NCBI GenBank assembly: GCA_003531115.1
Contig: DQHT01000140.1
Location: 21,463 to 27,028, forward strand
Length of the DNA stretch: 5,566 bases
Reading direction: 5' to 3'
Origin: Bacteroidota bacterium
GTDB lineage: Bacteria > Bacteroidota > Bacteroidia > UBA8524
Made by a program: the position numbers and the translations under genes. Below are positions 1 through 5,566 of this stretch, piece by piece. Below the pieces are notes generated by a model, which made no database searches, was not told where the DNA came from, and saw nothing but the letters and a program-made list of their open reading frames with translations. Each line of letters begins with the position of its first letter. The stretch's first letter is position 1.

Positions 1-402
1 ACCCAGGTGCTCGCCAATCTCCTCTCCAACGCCATCAAATTCAGTCCGAATAACAAAAGCATCGAAGTGTATCTGGAGGGCGATTCCAAACGGGCCCTGG
101 TAAGTGTTACCGACCATGGTATCGGCATTCCCGATGACCTGAAAGACAGGGTCTTCGACATGCTCACTGAGGCCAAAAGAAACGGAACAGCCGGCGAAAA
201 GGCACATGGATTGGGTATGGCCATCTCCAAGCAGATCATGGAAGCCCACGGAGGGAAGATATGGATGGAAAGTGAAGAAGGAAAAGGTACTACCTTCTAC
301 CTCGAGTTTTCGAGGGAAGGCGTGAAGGATGAGCCGAAGGAGAAACCAAAACAAAAACCGAAGGAATCAAAGGGGCCAAGGTATTCGGCGAAGGTGGTTT
401 GA
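1..402 (+). CDS. Sensor histidine kinase, C-terminal ATP-binding domain (5' truncated by window edge)
   Basis: This is the C-terminal 133 residues of a two-component sensor histidine kinase; the reading frame is open through base 1, so the sensor part and phospho-accepting His lie outside the window. Visible are the GHKL ATPase motifs: an N box (QVLANLLSNAIKFSP, residues 2-16), a G1 box (DHGIGIP, 38-44), a loop TEAKRNGTAGEKAHGLGMAIS with the G2 box GLG at 70-72, then AHGGKIWMESEEGKGTTFYLEF, the usual end of the fold. The domain would bind ATP and phosphorylate the missing His, which passes phosphate to a response regulator. After the domain comes a tail of about 30 residues rich in Lys, Pro and Glu, which is not part of the conserved fold. 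The signal sensed cannot be told. Base composition looks richer in G+C than the rest of the window. It converges with the next gene, 18 bases away. Confidence 0.93.
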   Translation, partial: TQVLANLLSNAIKFSPNNKSIEVYLEGDSKRALVSVTDHGIGIPDDLKDRVFDMLTEAKRNGTAGEKAHGLGMAISKQIMEAHGGKIWMESEEGKGTTFYLEFSREGVKDEPKEKPKQKPKESKGPRYSAKVV

Positions 403-418
403 CTTTGAGTTTCGAGAT

Positions 419-451
419 TTTCATTTTTCCTCGAACTGGAGGAAAATGAAA
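419..451. terminator. Inverted repeat at convergent gene ends, possible bidirectional terminator
   Basis: The arms are 419-432 (TTTCATTTTTCCTC) and 439-451 (GAGGAAAATGAAA). They are complementary over 13 bp with one extra T in the left arm, around a 6-base loop. The hairpin lies just after the kinase stop and overlaps the last codons and stop of the minus-strand gene. Its position between convergent genes suits a shared terminator. However, neither strand has a proper U-run directly after the stem, so the function is inferred. Confidence 0.42.
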
Positions 452-1923
452 CACTTATCCTTCCCTTTTAATTCGGTTTCAAAAGCGAGTTGTTTTAAGT
501 CATTCACCCGATAGTGTTGACTTATTAAGGAGGTTTTTCCAGATTCTTTATACTTCCATAGTTGACGATAACTAATGTTTCCGGAAATGTCAATGATGGC
601 AATTGTAGCACATCCAAATTTCAAGTTATGTATCAGCTTGATATTTTCATTGGCAACGCGATTTCCATCTACGAAGTTTTTAACATGATCTGCGAATACG
701 ATACCGAAATGCTTTCCGTCAAAAAGCAAAGCGTAGCCACCGTAGTTGCCCGGGACGAGCATATTCCGTTCAATCGTTTTTTGCCAAATCACGTTTCCCA
801 GATTGTCAACGCAAAGGAGAACAATTGTTCTCGAGCCGGTCCCTGAAGTACTCCCATATTCGTATTCGGATACATAAATTGTTCCCATGCCCTGAAGAAC
901 TATCCGATGCCGGGTATAAAATGAAGTCTTTGTTCCGCTATCTTCTTTAAGGTACACTTGAGAGCCTTTTATTTCCTCTCCAAATGGAATGAATTTAAAA
1001 TGTACTGTTCCGGTGTCTTTAATTGGAAAACTTGCCAAAGCAAATCCTGTAAATCTGTCCCAGGTATCTTCAATTCTTGAGCTAAATCCAGATAGATAAA
1101 CATTCTGTTCATCGAAGAACAGATTCAAATGATCGAGGAGATGATTTTCTTTTTCTAATTGACGAACATGCATTCGGCCATCAAGCGAATTAAATACCAG
1201 AAGTGATTTTAGATAAATTGCCCGTGTTGTGGCCATTAAGGCACTTCTTAAGTCATAGTGTTCTGTATATTGAGACAGCACAATATAAATGTTACCATAC
1301 CGATCAATTTTTAGATTCTCTTGCCGTGTGGAGTATCTGTCAAAGGGATGCTCGTAAAAATTTTCCCATATTACTTCCAGATCTTCGTTGAGTTGTATCA
1401 ATTTAAAATAGCACTTCTTATCATGTGGACGGGTATAACTGATCCAGATTGCACCAAATCGATAATTTTCAGATAAAGCTGTATTCCAGGATACTTCCAT
1501 GGTTTTAGCAGAAGCCGTAAACCCCGTAATTTCAGTCCAATCTTGTAGTAAGGCACCATTTTGGTCAAGAATCTGCTTCATAAAGCGTAATGAATTTTCT
1601 GTCAGGATCATTCCAATTAAGCGAATTGTGCCTTTATGAAAATAAGATGTAACATATTGCACCCGCTCCTTTTGGTCCTTGTAATTTAAGTCGACAGGAA
1701 TTCTTTTAATTAAAGTCCTCATCCCAGGATCACTTATACCAAGTTCCAGTTCTGCACCATGAAAAATTGAATAGATCCGTTGGTTGGAATCCATCCCAAT
1801 AATTTGAGAAAAGTAAGATTTAGTGAATGTATGGGATTCTGAAACCTTAATCGATTGTGCCTGAAGAGAAGAGAAAAAAGTCAGGGCAAGAATACATGCA
1901 ACAAATGTGTTTTTATGGTTCAT
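421..1923 (-). CDS. Secreted protein of unknown function, possible beta-propeller
   Basis: I do not recognise a named family for this 500-residue protein. The N-terminus is a clear Sec signal peptide: MNHK, a hydrophobic core at about 7-19, and a probable signal peptidase I cut after LQA (about residue 22). This supports the ATG at 1921-1923. The mature part is soluble and rich in aromatic and beta-type sequence. Short motifs recur at irregular spacing: 'D..G..' turns followed by IW or a similar strand (DQNGALLQDW about 120-129, NEDLEVIW 179-186, DNLGNVIW 373-380, DISGNISY 445-452) and lines such as DRYGNIYIV (208-216), EQNVYLSG (272-279) and MGTIYVSE (346-353). This pattern is common in beta-propellers, but the fold is inferred. 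There is no C-terminal T9SS sorting domain and no lipobox, so a periplasmic or outer-surface location is open. It lies 95 bases after crcB on the same strand, with no clear terminator between them, so read-through is possible. Confidence 0.8.
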   Translation of the reverse strand: MNHKNTFVACILALTFFSSLQAQSIKVSESHTFTKSYFSQIIGMDSNQRIYSIFHGAELELGISDPGMRTLIKRIPVDLNYKDQKERVQYVTSYFHKGTIRLIGMILTENSLRFMKQILDQNGALLQDWTEITGFTASAKTMEVSWNTALSENYRFGAIWISYTRPHDKKCYFKLIQLNEDLEVIWENFYEHPFDRYSTRQENLKIDRYGNIYIVLSQYTEHYDLRSALMATTRAIYLKSLLVFNSLDGRMHVRQLEKENHLLDHLNLFFDEQNVYLSGFSSRIEDTWDRFTGFALASFPIKDTGTVHFKFIPFGEEIKGSQVYLKEDSGTKTSFYTRHRIVLQGMGTIYVSEYEYGSTSGTGSRTIVLLCVDNLGNVIWQKTIERNMLVPGNYGGYALLFDGKHFGIVFADHVKNFVDGNRVANENIKLIHNLKFGCATIAIIDISGNISYRQLWKYKESGKTSLISQHYRVNDLKQLAFETELKGKDKCFIFLQFEEK

Positions 1924-1945
1924 AGGGGTTGTTTAACCGGTAATT

Positions 1946-1953
1946 TAAAAGTA
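1946..1953 (-). promoter_or_regulatory. Weak candidate -7 promoter element for the 500-residue secreted protein
   Basis: The minus strand reads TACTTTTA, one base off the Bacteroidota -7 consensus TAnnTTTG, and lies 22 bases before the ATG. No convincing TTTG-type upstream element is seen at the expected distance. The region is AT-rich, so chance matches are likely. Confidence 0.25.
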
Positions 1954-2018
1954 CAAATTCTGAATTGCATTTTAAAAATTTGAACATGTTTCTTCTTCCA
2001 CAGAGCTTGTATAAAGAT

Positions 2019-2420
2019 TTATCCTTCCATATGAAAATGCTGAAAGAGGTTATTAAACAGACTCATTCCCGCCCATATCGCAGCAAAACAAAGAATAATG
2101 CTCAACGAAAGGTACGCAAAAAAGGGAAGAAATTTCGTGTTCTGAAGCAGGGTCAATCCTTCCAGAGAAAAGGCTGAAAAAGTGGTAAACCCGCCACATA
2201 CACCAACAGCTAAAAATAACCACCAAGCTTCCGTAAATGCCCCATGTTTTTGGTAGGCCCCATATAAAGCGCCGATAACAAGGCAACCGATAACGTTAAT
2301 AGATAGCGTGGCGAAGGGAAACGAAAGCGGGATAATTCTGGAAATGAAGGATCCAATTAAATGCCTGAGGATACTACCAATAAAACCACCTAAACCGACC
2401 AATAATATACTCCTGTCCAT
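2019..2420 (-). CDS. crcB: CrcB/Fluc fluoride ion channel (fluoride exporter)
   Basis: This is a full-length 133-residue Fluc/CrcB protein, the usual size for the family. Family members form antiparallel dual-topology dimers in the inner membrane that let fluoride leak out and so protect cytoplasmic enzymes. All signature motifs are visible: GGFIGSILRH (11-20), TLSINVIGCLVIG (38-50) with the pore Asn at 42, and GVCGGFTTFSAFSLE (73-87), which holds the two pore-lining Phe residues (81, 84) and the TT stretch near the central sodium site. Four membrane segments are expected at about 4-28, 36-56, 64-90 and 97-121. The ATG at 2418-2420 is chosen because it leaves eight residues before the first motif glycine, as is typical. 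An in-frame TTG at codon 7 has an AGGAG seven bases upstream and is an alternative start. A fluoride riboswitch directly upstream is strong independent support for function. The gene seems to be a monocistron or the head of a short unit. Confidence 0.97.
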   Translation of the reverse strand: MDRSILLVGLGGFIGSILRHLIGSFISRIIPLSFPFATLSINVIGCLVIGALYGAYQKHGAFTEAWWLFLAVGVCGGFTTFSAFSLEGLTLLQNTKFLPFFAYLSLSIILCFAAIWAGMSLFNNLFQHFHMEG

Positions 2421-2448
2421 ACTACGTAAATAGCTGTTAAACAGGAGT
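2409..2448 (-). promoter_or_regulatory. Start-codon hairpin, likely expression platform of the fluoride riboswitch
   Basis: On the minus strand ACTCCTGTTTA (2448-2438) can pair with TGGACAGGAGT (2419-2409). This gives 11 continuous pairs: eight Watson-Crick, two G-U wobbles and one A-U. The loop is 18 bases. The 3' arm contains the T and G of the crcB ATG and codons 2 to 4, including an AGGAG. The 5' arm shares ACTCC with the 3' pseudoknot strand of the aptamer, so the two structures exclude each other. Without fluoride the hairpin would hide the start region; with fluoride the aptamer would keep the strand. The complementarity is seen directly; the switching role is inferred. There is no U-run after the stem, so transcriptional termination is unlikely. 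Confidence 0.7.
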
Positions 2449-2497
2449 TATCAGCGCTCCATAAACGGATTGCGGTTCCAGGCGAACCCCATCACCT
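2444..2497 (-). promoter_or_regulatory. Fluoride riboswitch aptamer (crcB motif)
   Basis: The minus strand has the conserved crcB-motif layout just upstream of crcB. The first stem-loop is AGGTGATGGGGTTCGCCT (2497-2480), with closing stem AGGU/GCCU including one U-G pair and the diagnostic GAUG in the loop. Next comes GGAACC, then a second stem: CGC (2474-2472) with GCG (2457-2455) and UCC (2469-2467) with GGA (2460-2458), an AA bulge and a 6-base loop. The 3' strand UGAU-AACUCC follows. Loop bases GGGGUU (2490-2485) pair with AACUCC (2449-2444) to form the pseudoknot, with one G-U. In solved members of this class the fold encloses fluoride through three magnesium ions and turns the downstream gene on. 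The element aligns position by position with my recollection of the Thermotoga petrophila and Bacillus cereus aptamers. The second stem is less regular than usual. Confidence 0.93.
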
Positions 2498-2503
2498 TGA
2501 ATA

Positions 2504-2535
2504 CAAAGGTATTAAAAAGGGAACACACACGGCAA
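2504..2535 (-). promoter_or_regulatory. Bacteroidota-type promoter for the riboswitch-crcB transcript
   Basis: The minus strand reads TACCTTTG at 2511-2504, an exact match to the Bacteroidota -7 consensus TAnnTTTG. An ATTG (TTG at 2535-2533) sits 21 bases upstream and may be the -33 element, which normally is TTTG or TTG about 19 bases away. Transcription starting a few bases after the -7 box would begin at about 2498-2500, immediately before the first aptamer stem at 2497. This agreement strengthens both calls. Confidence 0.75.
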
Positions 2536-2540
2536 TTCCC
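2514..2540 (-). terminator. Possible weak intrinsic terminator of the T9SS-sorted protein gene
   Basis: On the minus strand, 18 bases past the stop codon, GGGAA (2540-2536) can pair with TTCCC (2523-2519) around a 12-base loop, followed by TTTTT (2518-2514). One G-U pair at each end may extend the stem. The stem is short and the loop large, so termination may be partial. The element overlaps the crcB promoter: the U-run falls between its -33 and -7 boxes. Confidence 0.42.
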
Positions 2541-2558
2541 CGGGGTTTTTCCTGCCTC

Positions 2559-5414
2559 TCATCGAAACAAGGTCAGGTTTGCATTTTGGTTAAAGGACGT
2601 ACCTTGTTGATTTTTACCTTCGATTCGAATTAAATAGACTCCTTCCGGCACATCTTTCTGCATGAAGGTTCCATTCCAACGTTGATTCAAGCCATTTCCC
2701 TGATACACTCGAGCACCATACCTATTAAATATTTCAACTTTCAGGTCGACAATTCCGTAAGTAGTCACGTAAAACGAATCATTGATCGAGTCGCCATTGG
2801 GACTGAAAGCATTCGGGACCCAAATTATTGGCAGAATCGGAACACATGCCGTGTTGCTATAGGAAATACTATCCCCACCAGCATCTTTCCAGGCACTTAT
2901 CCGGTAGCAAATTGAATTGACCCCGGACTCCAGAAATTCACTAAGTTGAATATTCGTATCAACAATAGTAGCCAGACTTTCCCATTGGTTGAATTCATTC
3001 TGATATTCCAGGTCGTATTTTAAAACCCCATTATTCCAATTTTCATAGGCTGTCCAGGTCATTAGGATTACTTCATTATTCGAATTAGTTCCTTGGAGCA
3101 ATATGGAAGTTCCAAGTTGACCCGTATGCTCTATGCCACAAGAATCCACTGATTTTATGCGGTAATAATAAGGCTGCTTTTGTACTTCAACAGTTAAATC
3201 TATTACTGAGTTTTGTTCGAGCGAGTCGATACTCATCCATTCGGTTTTCTCGGAACTTATTTCCAAAAGGTGATAAACTCCGACAGGATGCAGGGAATAA
3301 ATTAGTTGAACAGAACCATTATTGATCACTCCGGCGAGTTGAATATCCGAGTGCTCTTCCGGATAGAAACCCCGTTGAACATGTATATAAATGGAATCAT
3401 GTGTTATGCAACCGCTCGGACCAACCAGTGTTTGTCCGAGGCAGTATGTTCCAGGAACAGGATAAGAATAATGAAAAGGGGCGTCATTGTTTAAAATACT
3501 GTCAGCCGGTAAAGAATCCTTGTTCCTGTCAATTCTATAGTAGGCAGCCGATATGGGATCGAAGTACTTTCTGTTAGCACGTATATCTAATGGCTGACAC
3601 CCCAGGGTACGGTCAGTTACGATTCCGGGTCTCGGCGCATTCCATACATAAATAAAGGAGTCTTTAACTATGTTACTTGTACAATAGCCATTGAAAACCT
3701 GCAATGACACATGATAGTAGCCTGTATCTATAAAGACATAGTCAACACTACCCGAATCAGAAAGGGTAATAGTACGTCCGTCACTAAAATGGTAGGTCCA
3801 GCTTGGTTTGTGTTGTGGATTTGAAAGGATGAGCCTACTTTGGTCTTTGAGAAAAACCCGGGTATACCTGCAAGCCGAAGAATCTGTTGTTGAAAAGGAT
3901 ACTTTTGGGAATACAGGATAGTGTAAAATGGTATCACTAAACCAGGGTTGAAATCCTTTTTTGGTCCTGGCACGCAAACTAACGTAATACCGACCGGTGT
4001 CGTAATGGCTAAATATGGGTTCGAATGCTGTACTGCTATCAAGAAGTTTACCGGACTCATTGACGCTGTAAAGGTACCATTGATAGAAATTGAATTGGGA
4101 GGTGTCGCATAAATTTTCCAAATGGATGGAAGAATCACTGCATTGAACGGCATTTTTAAAATCCATTCTCAATCCATGAAAACGAGAAAATGGAAAATTG
4201 TCTAAAGCGCACCCATACCCGCCTGAAGAAGAGCAATTCAGATTTTTAAGGGAGCGCTTGATTTGCAGACGACAGTCCTGACCCTTTTTGTTTGGATATT
4301 CTATGAGTCCAATGTCATCCGAGCGAGAATTGGAACCCAGATACATCTTCTGGTTTTGACCCATACGAAGATTAAGACAATGTGAAACATAGTTGTAATA
4401 AGAGTCATTCGTACGACAAATAGCTGTTTCTGTATTTCCGGGATTGGAAGCGAATGTTTCGTATTGGCTTAGCCAAATTTCTGATCTGGTGGTATCAATG
4501 TGATTCCAATTGTTAAAAAGCAGGTAAACAAAAGAATCATTTGGTGAAAATTCCATTTCGCTCAGGGAAGGCAGATTTTTTTTGTTTGGGTCACCTGAGT
4601 TTTCGTCGGATTGAAAAAGAAGGGTTGGATTGGAAAATTCACCTGAGTTTTCATCATAATCGAACAAAAACACCGAAGTCTGAGTTTCCAGTATTCCGTT
4701 AGAAACGCTGTAATCATATTCCTTTCGGATTACTTTTTTGTTAGTATGTGAAATTCGTGTAATTCCATGTGAGGCTCCTGGATCATTGAATTTACTGAGT
4801 ATAGAAGGGAAATACTGCACTTTGGGATTGCTCACTCCCATTTGGTTTACCTCTACCCGATAGATGGAATCACCACGATTTGTATAGACCCACCAGGAAC
4901 CGGAACTGGTTTGTGTTGCAAAAACATCTATACAAGGGCCTGAAAGGATAGAAACGTCTACGAAACCATGGACAATATCACCCTGTCCGTTCCTAAGATT
5001 TCGATTGAGTTTAGTATAATGAAAGCCAGGTTTCCTCCCCGAATTCGAAGACCCATGTGCTGGATAAAACAAGTAATAAATCGAATCATTTGCTTTTAAC
5101 AGCACGTTTCTATAGTAGGAACCAAACCCAATATACCAGCCTTCATTGCTGGGAATTATATCATCATTTGCTGAATTCTTTAAACGGAAATGATGAGTCC
5201 CTGTTGGCTCCGGGTGTGTAAAATAGAACAAAACCTGACTTGAATCATCGCATATTGAGCCGGTAAAACGTATATCCCCTTCGTTGTTCAATCCAATCGT
5301 TGGGGGTTCGGTTCTAAAATCAATATAGCCACCGGTTCCCTGCCAAAACTGGTACTGTTGCCCACTACCATTCAGGCCTGCGAGAATGAAAGTAAACAGA
5401 AGATAAATGCGCAT
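2559..5414 (-). CDS. Large secreted protein with PKD-like modules and T9SS type B sorting domain
   Basis: This is a 951-residue surface or secreted protein of the 'gliding motility-associated C-terminal domain' group. I start it at the ATG 5412-5414 because it begins a signal peptide (MRIYLLFTFILAGLNGSGQQ, likely cut near residue 17); an ATG 69 bases upstream would bury that signal. Residues about 20-415 resemble the propeller-like N-terminus common in these proteins: FWQGTGGYIDF, SICDDSSQVLFYF, then MEFSPNDSFVYL (287-298), LRMGQNQKMYLG (349-360) and IEYPNKKGQDC (371-381). PKD-like modules follow at about 422-500, 505-590 (WTYHFSDGR, DTGYYHVSLQV) and 593-680. Two fibronectin-III-like modules lie at about 691-767 and 770-858. 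The end, about 864-951, is the type B sorting domain: VPNAFSPNGDSINDSF, VEIFNRYGARVYQG, RWNGTF, VPEGVYLIRIEG, LTLFR. This domain sends the protein through the T9SS after Sec export. The actual ligand or role is unknown. It follows a tRNA terminator and so needs its own promoter. Confidence 0.93.
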   Translation of the reverse strand: MRIYLLFTFILAGLNGSGQQYQFWQGTGGYIDFRTEPPTIGLNNEGDIRFTGSICDDSSQVLFYFTHPEPTGTHHFRLKNSANDDIIPSNEGWYIGFGSYYRNVLLKANDSIYYLFYPAHGSSNSGRKPGFHYTKLNRNLRNGQGDIVHGFVDVSILSGPCIDVFATQTSSGSWWVYTNRGDSIYRVEVNQMGVSNPKVQYFPSILSKFNDPGASHGITRISHTNKKVIRKEYDYSVSNGILETQTSVFLFDYDENSGEFSNPTLLFQSDENSGDPNKKNLPSLSEMEFSPNDSFVYLLFNNWNHIDTTRSEIWLSQYETFASNPGNTETAICRTNDSYYNYVSHCLNLRMGQNQKMYLGSNSRSDDIGLIEYPNKKGQDCRLQIKRSLKNLNCSSSGGYGCALDNFPFSRFHGLRMDFKNAVQCSDSSIHLENLCDTSQFNFYQWYLYSVNESGKLLDSSTAFEPIFSHYDTGRYYVSLRARTKKGFQPWFSDTILHYPVFPKVSFSTTDSSACRYTRVFLKDQSRLILSNPQHKPSWTYHFSDGRTITLSDSGSVDYVFIDTGYYHVSLQVFNGYCTSNIVKDSFIYVWNAPRPGIVTDRTLGCQPLDIRANRKYFDPISAAYYRIDRNKDSLPADSILNNDAPFHYSYPVPGTYCLGQTLVGPSGCITHDSIYIHVQRGFYPEEHSDIQLAGVINNGSVQLIYSLHPVGVYHLLEISSEKTEWMSIDSLEQNSVIDLTVEVQKQPYYYRIKSVDSCGIEHTGQLGTSILLQGTNSNNEVILMTWTAYENWNNGVLKYDLEYQNEFNQWESLATIVDTNIQLSEFLESGVNSICYRISAWKDAGGDSISYSNTACVPILPIIWVPNAFSPNGDSINDSFYVTTYGIVDLKVEIFNRYGARVYQGNGLNQRWNGTFMQKDVPEGVYLIRIEGKNQQGTSFNQNANLTLFR

Positions 5415-5504
5415 AGGTTCTGTAAATGTACCGAAAAAATGATTTAAGTGAAAGAGATTAATGAGGTCGGATATCCATTCCAAAGCATGACACTAACCCA
5501 TAAA

Positions 5505-5536
5505 CAAAAAAAGGGGGAAGCGAATGCTTCCCCCTT
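5505..5536 (-). terminator. Strong intrinsic terminator after the tRNA
   Basis: The minus strand has AAGGGGGAAGC at 5536-5526, loop ATTC (5525-5522) and GCTTCCCCCTT at 5521-5511. This is a perfect 11-bp stem, followed by a run of seven T (5512-5506, two of them in the stem) and then GTTT. The hairpin starts two bases after the tRNA end and would stop transcription before the T9SS-sorted protein gene. Confidence 0.92.
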
Positions 5537-5538
5537 AG

Positions 5539-5566
5539 TGGGCCCACTTGGGCTTGAACCAAGGAC
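5539..5566 (-). tRNA. tRNA, 3' part only (cut by window edge)
   Basis: On the minus strand the T arm is complete: stem CTTGG (5563-5559), loop TTCAAGC (5558-5552), stem CCAAG (5551-5547). It is followed by the 3' acceptor strand TGGGCCC (5546-5540) and discriminator A (5539). CCA is not encoded, since CTA follows, so it must be added by the nucleotidyltransferase. The 5' acceptor strand should read GGGCCCA or close to it. The anticodon is outside the window, so the isotype is not visible. From memory, Bacteroidota tRNAs with anticodon CAU (Met or Ile2) end in a similar way, which is only a hint. Confidence 0.88.

Noticed and set aside
562..846. 94-residue plus-strand open frame opposite the 500-residue gene
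   Set aside because: It is antisense to a gene with a clear signal peptide and consistent beta-type sequence, and has no motif of its own.
1924..2018. Terminator between crcB and the 500-residue protein gene
   Set aside because: I looked for a GC stem followed by a U-run on the minus strand and found only AT-rich sequence and a short AACATGTT palindrome. Read-through is possible.
2053..2286. 77-residue minus-strand open frame overlapping crcB
   Set aside because: It is a shifted reading of crcB, whose own frame carries every Fluc signature motif.
2541..2548. Palindrome CCCCGGGG (2537-2544 region) between the T9SS-sorted gene and crcB
   Set aside because: A zero-loop palindrome cannot form a hairpin by itself, and no second copy is seen. 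Its G-run is better used in the GGGAA/TTCCC terminator candidate.
3728..4153. 141-residue minus-strand open frame inside the T9SS-sorted gene
   Set aside because: It is in another frame of a well-supported coding region, has no recognisable motif, and reads as a shadow frame.
5423..5430. TACATTTA on the minus strand as the -7 box of the T9SS-sorted protein gene
   Set aside because: It is one base off consensus, but it lies only eight bases before the ATG, so the message would be almost leaderless. Another near match, ATGCTTTG at 5488-5481, is also imperfect. I cannot choose between them.
5415..5483. N-terminal extension of the T9SS-sorted protein from an upstream ATG (23 extra residues)
   Set aside because: The extra residues would place the signal peptide internally. 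The ATG at 5412-5414 starts a clean signal peptide, and the 5415-5483 region is better explained as promoter and leader.
1..5566. CRISPR arrays, insertion sequences, toxin-antitoxin or phage-defence genes
   Set aside because: There are no regularly spaced direct repeats, transposase motifs or terminal inverted repeats, and no small paired genes. All sizeable coding frames are accounted for.

Overview
The window looks like a chromosomal segment from a member of the Bacteroidota. Four signs point that way. The largest gene ends in a type IX secretion (T9SS) type B / gliding-motility C-terminal sorting domain. The fluoride-exporter promoter carries the Bacteroidota-type -7 element TAnnTTTG (TACCTTTG). 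The tRNA at the right edge has no encoded CCA. No classic Shine-Dalgarno site sits upstream of the protein starts. The left-edge gene appears visibly more GC-rich than the rest. I see no insertion sequence, CRISPR array or phage gene.

Layout, left to right. (1) Bases 1-402, plus strand: the 3' end of a sensor histidine kinase, with the ATP-binding domain and a charged Lys/Pro/Glu tail. (2) Bases 419-451: an inverted repeat where this gene converges with the next. (3) Bases 421-1923, minus: a 500-residue secreted protein of unknown function, possibly a beta-propeller. (4) Bases 2019-2420, minus: crcB, a Fluc-type fluoride channel. (5) Bases 2444-2497, minus: a fluoride (crcB-motif) riboswitch directly upstream of crcB, with its promoter at 2504-2511. 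(6) Bases 2559-5414, minus: a 951-residue secreted multidomain protein (divergent propeller-like N-terminus, PKD-like and fibronectin-III-like modules, T9SS type B sorting domain). (7) Bases 5505-5566, minus: the 3' part of a tRNA followed by a strong intrinsic terminator.

The functional centre is the fluoride module. The promoter would start transcription one to a few bases before the aptamer. The aptamer's 3' pseudoknot strand can instead pair over 11 bp with the beginning of the crcB reading frame, including two bases of the ATG. This gives a simple translational on-switch: fluoride stabilises the aptamer, frees the start region, and the exporter is made. The riboswitch class and CrcB function are established knowledge; the hairpin is read from the sequence; the switching mechanism is inference.

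The two large secreted proteins flanking crcB have no visible link to fluoride. The kinase is transcribed towards them and is unlikely to be in the same transcription unit. No stretch longer than 300 bases lacks a gene.
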